A DNA stretch of 8,518 bases, from NCBI RefSeq assembly GCF_040605455.1, contig NZ_JBEXCV010000243.1:1-8518 (forward strand), given 5' to 3'. The first letter of the stretch is position 1; every line of letters starts with the position of its first letter. Shown here in pieces: positions 6,218-8,518 of this stretch. Source of the stretch: Embleya sp040605455. GTDB lineage: Bacteria; Actinomycetota; Actinomycetes; Streptomycetales; Streptomycetaceae. The position numbers were made by a program, and so were the translations under genes. Under the pieces are notes generated by a model. It searched no databases, was not told where the DNA came from, and saw only the letters and a program-made list of their open reading frames with translations.

Positions 6218-7945
6218 CTACAGCCCGCGCATGCGGCGGACTTGGAGCGCCAGCATGATGTTGAGCCGCAGATGCGAGTCGGTGGTGAACGCGCCGAGCA
6301 ACCGTTCCAGTTTGCCGATCCGGTAGCGCAGCGTGTTGTAGTGGAAGTGCAGGATCCGGGCCGTCTCGGCCACGTTGAGATTGGTGTCGAGCAGCACCTC
6401 CAGGGTGGTGCGCAGATCGGTGGTCTCCTCGTCCTCGCGACTCGCGAGTTCCCCGAGCGTCTCCCGCATGAAACTGGTCAGTTCGGCGGAGTCGGGGACC
6501 AGACTGAGCAGGCGGTACACGCCCAGGCTGTCGAAGTCGGCGATGCCGCCCGGACCGTGCATCTGCCGGCCGACCTTGGCCGCGCGGCGGGCCTGTTCGT
6601 ACGCCTCGGGCAGCAGCGCGGGATCGGTGACCACGCGGCTGACGCCGGTGGAGAACGAGCGGCGTCCGCCGCCGCCGTCGCCGGCGACCTGGGCGACCAT
6701 GTGCCGGACCAACTCGCCGGGCGGGGTGCGCTCGGAAGCGCCCATCACCACCACGACCTCCTGGCTGTAGCCGACCACGGCCGCCCGCGGATCGCGTTCG
6801 CGCACGACGATGCCCCACGCGGTGGCGAAGCGTTCGTGCGCGGGCCGCAGGTCGTCGCTCTCCGGGTCGGGGCCCTCGCCGGGTTCGAGCTGGGCGACCA
6901 TCACGGTCAGCGGGCGGTCGATCGCCCAGCCCAGCGACGCGCAGTGCCGCACGGTGTGCGCCGGGTCGCCGGCCCGGCCGGCCAGCAGGTCGCGCATGAA
7001 GTCGCCCTGGTACTTGCTCTCCACGGCGGCGACCGCGAGTTCCTTGGTGATCACCAGCGCGGCGGTGGCGGCGGCGCGTTCCAATACCTGGATGTCGCTC
7101 TCGTCGAGCGTGCGTCCGGCGGAGATCAGCACGACCCGGCCGTGGTCGAGGGCGCCGGCCAGGATCGGCACCAGCGCCACCCCGGTGGCCGGCTCCTCCA
7201 GGGCCCGTGCGCCGTGCTTGAAGCGCTCGACCCGGAATCGGCCGGTGGCGTCGAACACGCCGCGTCCGGACGCCTTGGCCCCGACGCCCTCCGAAGCGGA
7301 GGAGGCCAACAGTCGGCCGTCGGGGGTGGTGACCATGACGGTGCCACCGAGCAACCGGCTGAGTTCGTCGGTGATCGCCTCCAGGCCGCCGCCCGCGAGC
7401 ACCACGCTGACCAGCGCGCGATGCGCCTCCTCGGAGCGGGCCAATATCGCGGCCTGCCGGTTGAGGATGTCGGTGAGCACCTGGTTGAGGATGTCGTCGA
7501 AGGCGACGTCGTCGGGCAGCCGGATGATCGGCAGGCCCACCCGATCGGCGGCGTCCAGCATGTCGGCGGGCAACTCGTCCAGGTAGCGGCCCAGCTTGAT
7601 GCCCACCGCGGCGAGTCGGCGCGACTCCAACTCGGTGACCAGGTCGCACAGCGACTGTGGAGTCTCGCGCAGCGGGTAGCCGGTGGTCAGCAGGAGTTCG
7701 TGCGGCTTGGTCCAGGGCAGGATGTCCGGGACCTCCATCACGTTGAGCCGCTGCACGACGCGATCCAGTCCGCGCTCTCCGGCCATCAGCCGGGCGCCGG
7801 ACAGGCTGGAGAGGCTCAGCACGTCGCGGACCGACACGCCGCGAACGAGCGTGCCGGTACTCGCGGTTCGCACGCCTCCGGGACTCCCGCCAGAGCTTGG
7901 CAAATTACGCGAATTAAGTGCGCCAAGGTTGGCAACTTGCTCCAT
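6218..7945 (-). CDS. PucR-family transcriptional regulator
   Basis: A cytoplasmic DNA-binding regulator with up to 575 residues, of the family that senses nucleobase or ureide availability. Seen: an N-terminal PucR domain (about 37-160) with SVRDVLSL (38-45) and PHELLLTTGYPL (81-92), a central CdaR/GGDEF-like region (about 330-455), and a C-terminal PucR-type helix-turn-helix (about 510-572) with LLDTNLNVAETA (518-529) and HYNTLRYRIGKLE (535-547). The likely targets are the downstream operon, the divergent gene and itself. The start is uncertain. ATG 7945 has no ribosome site but has a TATGGT -10-like hexamer ending seven bases upstream, which fits a leaderless transcript. GTG 7873 (551 residues) has GGGAG ten bases upstream and still keeps the whole PucR domain. 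The stretch between the two starts is AT-rich with rare codons, which favours the shorter form. Confidence 0.93.
   Translation of the reverse strand: MEQVANLGALNSRNLPSSGGSPGGVRTASTGTLVRGVSVRDVLSLSSLSGARLMAGERGLDRVVQRLNVMEVPDILPWTKPHELLLTTGYPLRETPQSLCDLVTELESRRLAAVGIKLGRYLDELPADMLDAADRVGLPIIRLPDDVAFDDILNQVLTDILNRQAAILARSEEAHRALVSVVLAGGGLEAITDELSRLLGGTVMVTTPDGRLLASSASEGVGAKASGRGVFDATGRFRVERFKHGARALEEPATGVALVPILAGALDHGRVVLISAGRTLDESDIQVLERAAATAALVITKELAVAAVESKYQGDFMRDLLAGRAGDPAHTVRHCASLGWAIDRPLTVMVAQLEPGEGPDPESDDLRPAHERFATAWGIVVRERDPRAAVVGYSQEVVVVMGASERTPPGELVRHMVAQVAGDGGGGRRSFSTGVSRVVTDPALLPEAYEQARRAAKVGRQMHGPGGIADFDSLGVYRLLSLVPDSAELTSFMRETLGELASREDEETTDLRTTLEVLLDTNLNVAETARILHFHYNTLRYRIGKLERLLGAFTTDSHLRLNIMLALQVRRMRGL
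7896..7933. promoter_or_regulatory. AT-rich cluster of TTGGC half-sites at the 5' end of the regulator gene
   Basis: Three TTGGC half-sites occur in 38 nt: TTGGCAA at 7897, its complement GCCAA at 7922, and TTGGCAA again at 7929, the two direct copies being exactly 32 nt apart. CTTGGC (7896-7901) and GCCAAG (7922-7927) form an inverted repeat, and GCCAAGGTTGGC (7922-7933) is nearly palindromic. The intervening AATT-rich sequence is out of keeping with the surrounding GC-rich DNA and includes a minus-strand TAATTT -10-like hexamer. It looks like an operator or promoter, possibly for autoregulation, lying inside the gene if ATG 7945 is used and upstream of it if GTG 7873 is used. Confidence 0.4.
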
Positions 7946-8082
7946 TCGAGGACCATAGCCATTGGATTACGTTCACAACAGACATAGAGCCGGTCCGATT
8001 CAAGTCGGTTCGAAAGAGCGGCCCCACCGTCGCTCACCCGTCGCGGGGTCCTCGACCACACCGCGTCAACCACCGACGCGCA

Positions 8083-8141
8083 TCGCTTCGTTCCGTATCG
8101 CCTCGGTTCCGCACCGCTTCGATTCCGCCGCTTCGATTCCG
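8083..8141. repeat. Degenerate tandem repeat of about 14-16 bp, four copies
   Basis: Two adjacent copies of CCGCTTCGATTCCG (8114-8127 and 8128-8141) are identical over all 14 bases. Two weaker copies precede them, TCGCTTCGTTCCGTA (8083-8097) and TCGCCTCGGTTCCGCA (8098-8113), and a partial one, CACCGTTCC, follows. The array ends just before the ribosome site of the DUF2877-like gene, so it lies in its promoter or 5' untranslated region. It may be replication slippage or a multi-copy binding site. Confidence 0.7.
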
Positions 8142-8151
8142 CACCGTTCCC

Positions 8152-8157
8152 GGGAGG
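8152..8157 (+). promoter_or_regulatory. Ribosome binding site supporting GTG 8165
   Basis: GGGAGG lies seven bases before the GTG at 8165. This, with a long open frame to the window edge and family-like sequence after it, fixes the start of a gene that has no ATG in a suitable position. Confidence 0.8.
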
Positions 8158-8164
8158 CACCATC

Positions 8165-8518
8165 GTGGTAGACCCGGGAGAACACGCCGATCCGGTGCCG
8201 ATGCCGGGCTCGGCGTCGGTGCGCGTCCGCGCGGCGCTGGAGCGACCGACCCGGCCCGCCCGGGTGCTCGGCGTCTTCCCGGCCGCGATCTACCTGGCCG
8301 ACCCGGACGGCACCGTCCTCGCGCTGTGCACCCACGACGCGGTCCGGCTGCCCAACGCCGTCGTCCTGGCCGCCCGCACCGCCGCATCGCCCTTCCCCGC
8401 ACTGGCCGACCGCACCGACGCCCGGATCGGTGACGGGCGGGTGAGCCTGGGTGCGATGGGGGTGACGGCGGCCCGCTGGTGGACCCCGCCGCGCCCGCCC
8501 GCGCCGGGCGACGCCGAC
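8165..8518 (+). CDS. DUF2877-like protein (AllH/YlbF-type), N-terminal part, cut by the window edge
   Basis: Only the first 118 codons are in the window, open to the last base. Seen: a short polar leader (1-18), then a beta-rich region RVLGVFPAAIYLAD (33-46), GTVLALC (49-55), RLPNAVVLAA (61-70), and IGDGRVSLGAMGVTAARWWTPP (88-109). The order, a strand around VF-A-YL, a LPN turn, then a gDGrvslG strand leading into a W-x-P segment, resembles the start of DUF2877 proteins. The E. coli member AllH (YlbF) belongs to a cluster linked to oxamate carbamoyltransferase in allantoin breakdown. Divergence from a PucR gene supports a role in nucleobase or ureide catabolism. I recognise the family from pattern only; the rest of the protein and its neighbours (FdrA and DUF1116 proteins would be expected) are outside the window. 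Confidence 0.62.
   Translation, partial: MVDPGEHADPVPMPGSASVRVRAALERPTRPARVLGVFPAAIYLADPDGTVLALCTHDAVRLPNAVVLAARTAASPFPALADRTDARIGDGRVSLGAMGVTAARWWTPPRPPAPGDAD

Larger units (their letters stand above)
7946..8164. promoter_or_regulatory. Divergent intergenic region between the regulator and the DUF2877-like gene
   Basis: These 219 nt separate two divergent genes and should carry promoters in both directions. On the minus strand, TATGGT (7952-7957) sits at the right distance for a leaderless start at ATG 7945, with a TTGTGA -35-like hexamer (7973-7978) at a short 15-nt spacing. On the plus strand, CATTGGATTA (7960-7969) is a further loose TTGG element overlapping this promoter. No plus-strand promoter could be picked out with confidence. 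The part nearest the plus-strand gene is a degenerate tandem repeat. Confidence 0.5.

Overview
The window looks like chromosomal DNA from a high-GC actinomycete, most likely a Streptomyces-like organism (Streptomycetaceae or a close relative). The evidence is very high GC at third codon positions, GTG starts, Shine-Dalgarno sites of the GGAGG type, and long spurious open frames antisense to the real genes. No phylogenetic placement was computed.

Layout, read in the direction of transcription. A PucR-family regulator is on the minus strand (7945 to 6218). After a 259-nt gap with likely control sequences comes a tightly packed minus-strand operon: a UraA/RutG-type nucleobase permease (5958 to 4486), then the three subunits of a molybdenum hydroxylase of the xanthine dehydrogenase/CO dehydrogenase superfamily. 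These are the FAD subunit (4431 to 3517), the 2Fe-2S subunit (3517 to 2984) and the molybdopterin subunit (2987 to 558), with 1-nt and 4-nt overlaps. Last is a CoxG-family SRPBCC protein (542 to the window edge, incomplete). On the plus strand, divergent from the regulator across about 219 nt, a gene starts at GTG 8165 and runs off the right edge; its product resembles DUF2877 proteins.

How it may work together (inference). PucR-type regulators control nucleobase catabolism, the permease carries the uracil-type signature and should import a nucleobase, and the hydroxylase would oxidise that base or a related heterocycle. The molybdopterin subunit has PYRGAGR where true CO dehydrogenases have AYRCSFR, so despite its CoxMSL gene order and CoxG partner it should not be annotated as a CO dehydrogenase. 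It also lacks the substrate-binding glutamate of classical xanthine dehydrogenase. With a uracil-type permease beside it, a uracil/thymine dehydrogenase (uracil to barbiturate, the oxidative pyrimidine route known biochemically in actinobacteria) is an attractive but unproven reading. The CoxG protein suggests electrons may go to the quinone pool rather than NAD. The DUF2877 gene may add a carbamoyl-transfer or ureide-processing step.

The two intergenic regions hold TTGG-centred elements, one of them close to the Bacillus PucR box as I remember it, a 9-bp inverted repeat, and a short degenerate tandem repeat before the DUF2877 gene. I saw no RNA genes, mobile elements, CRISPR arrays or convincing terminators.
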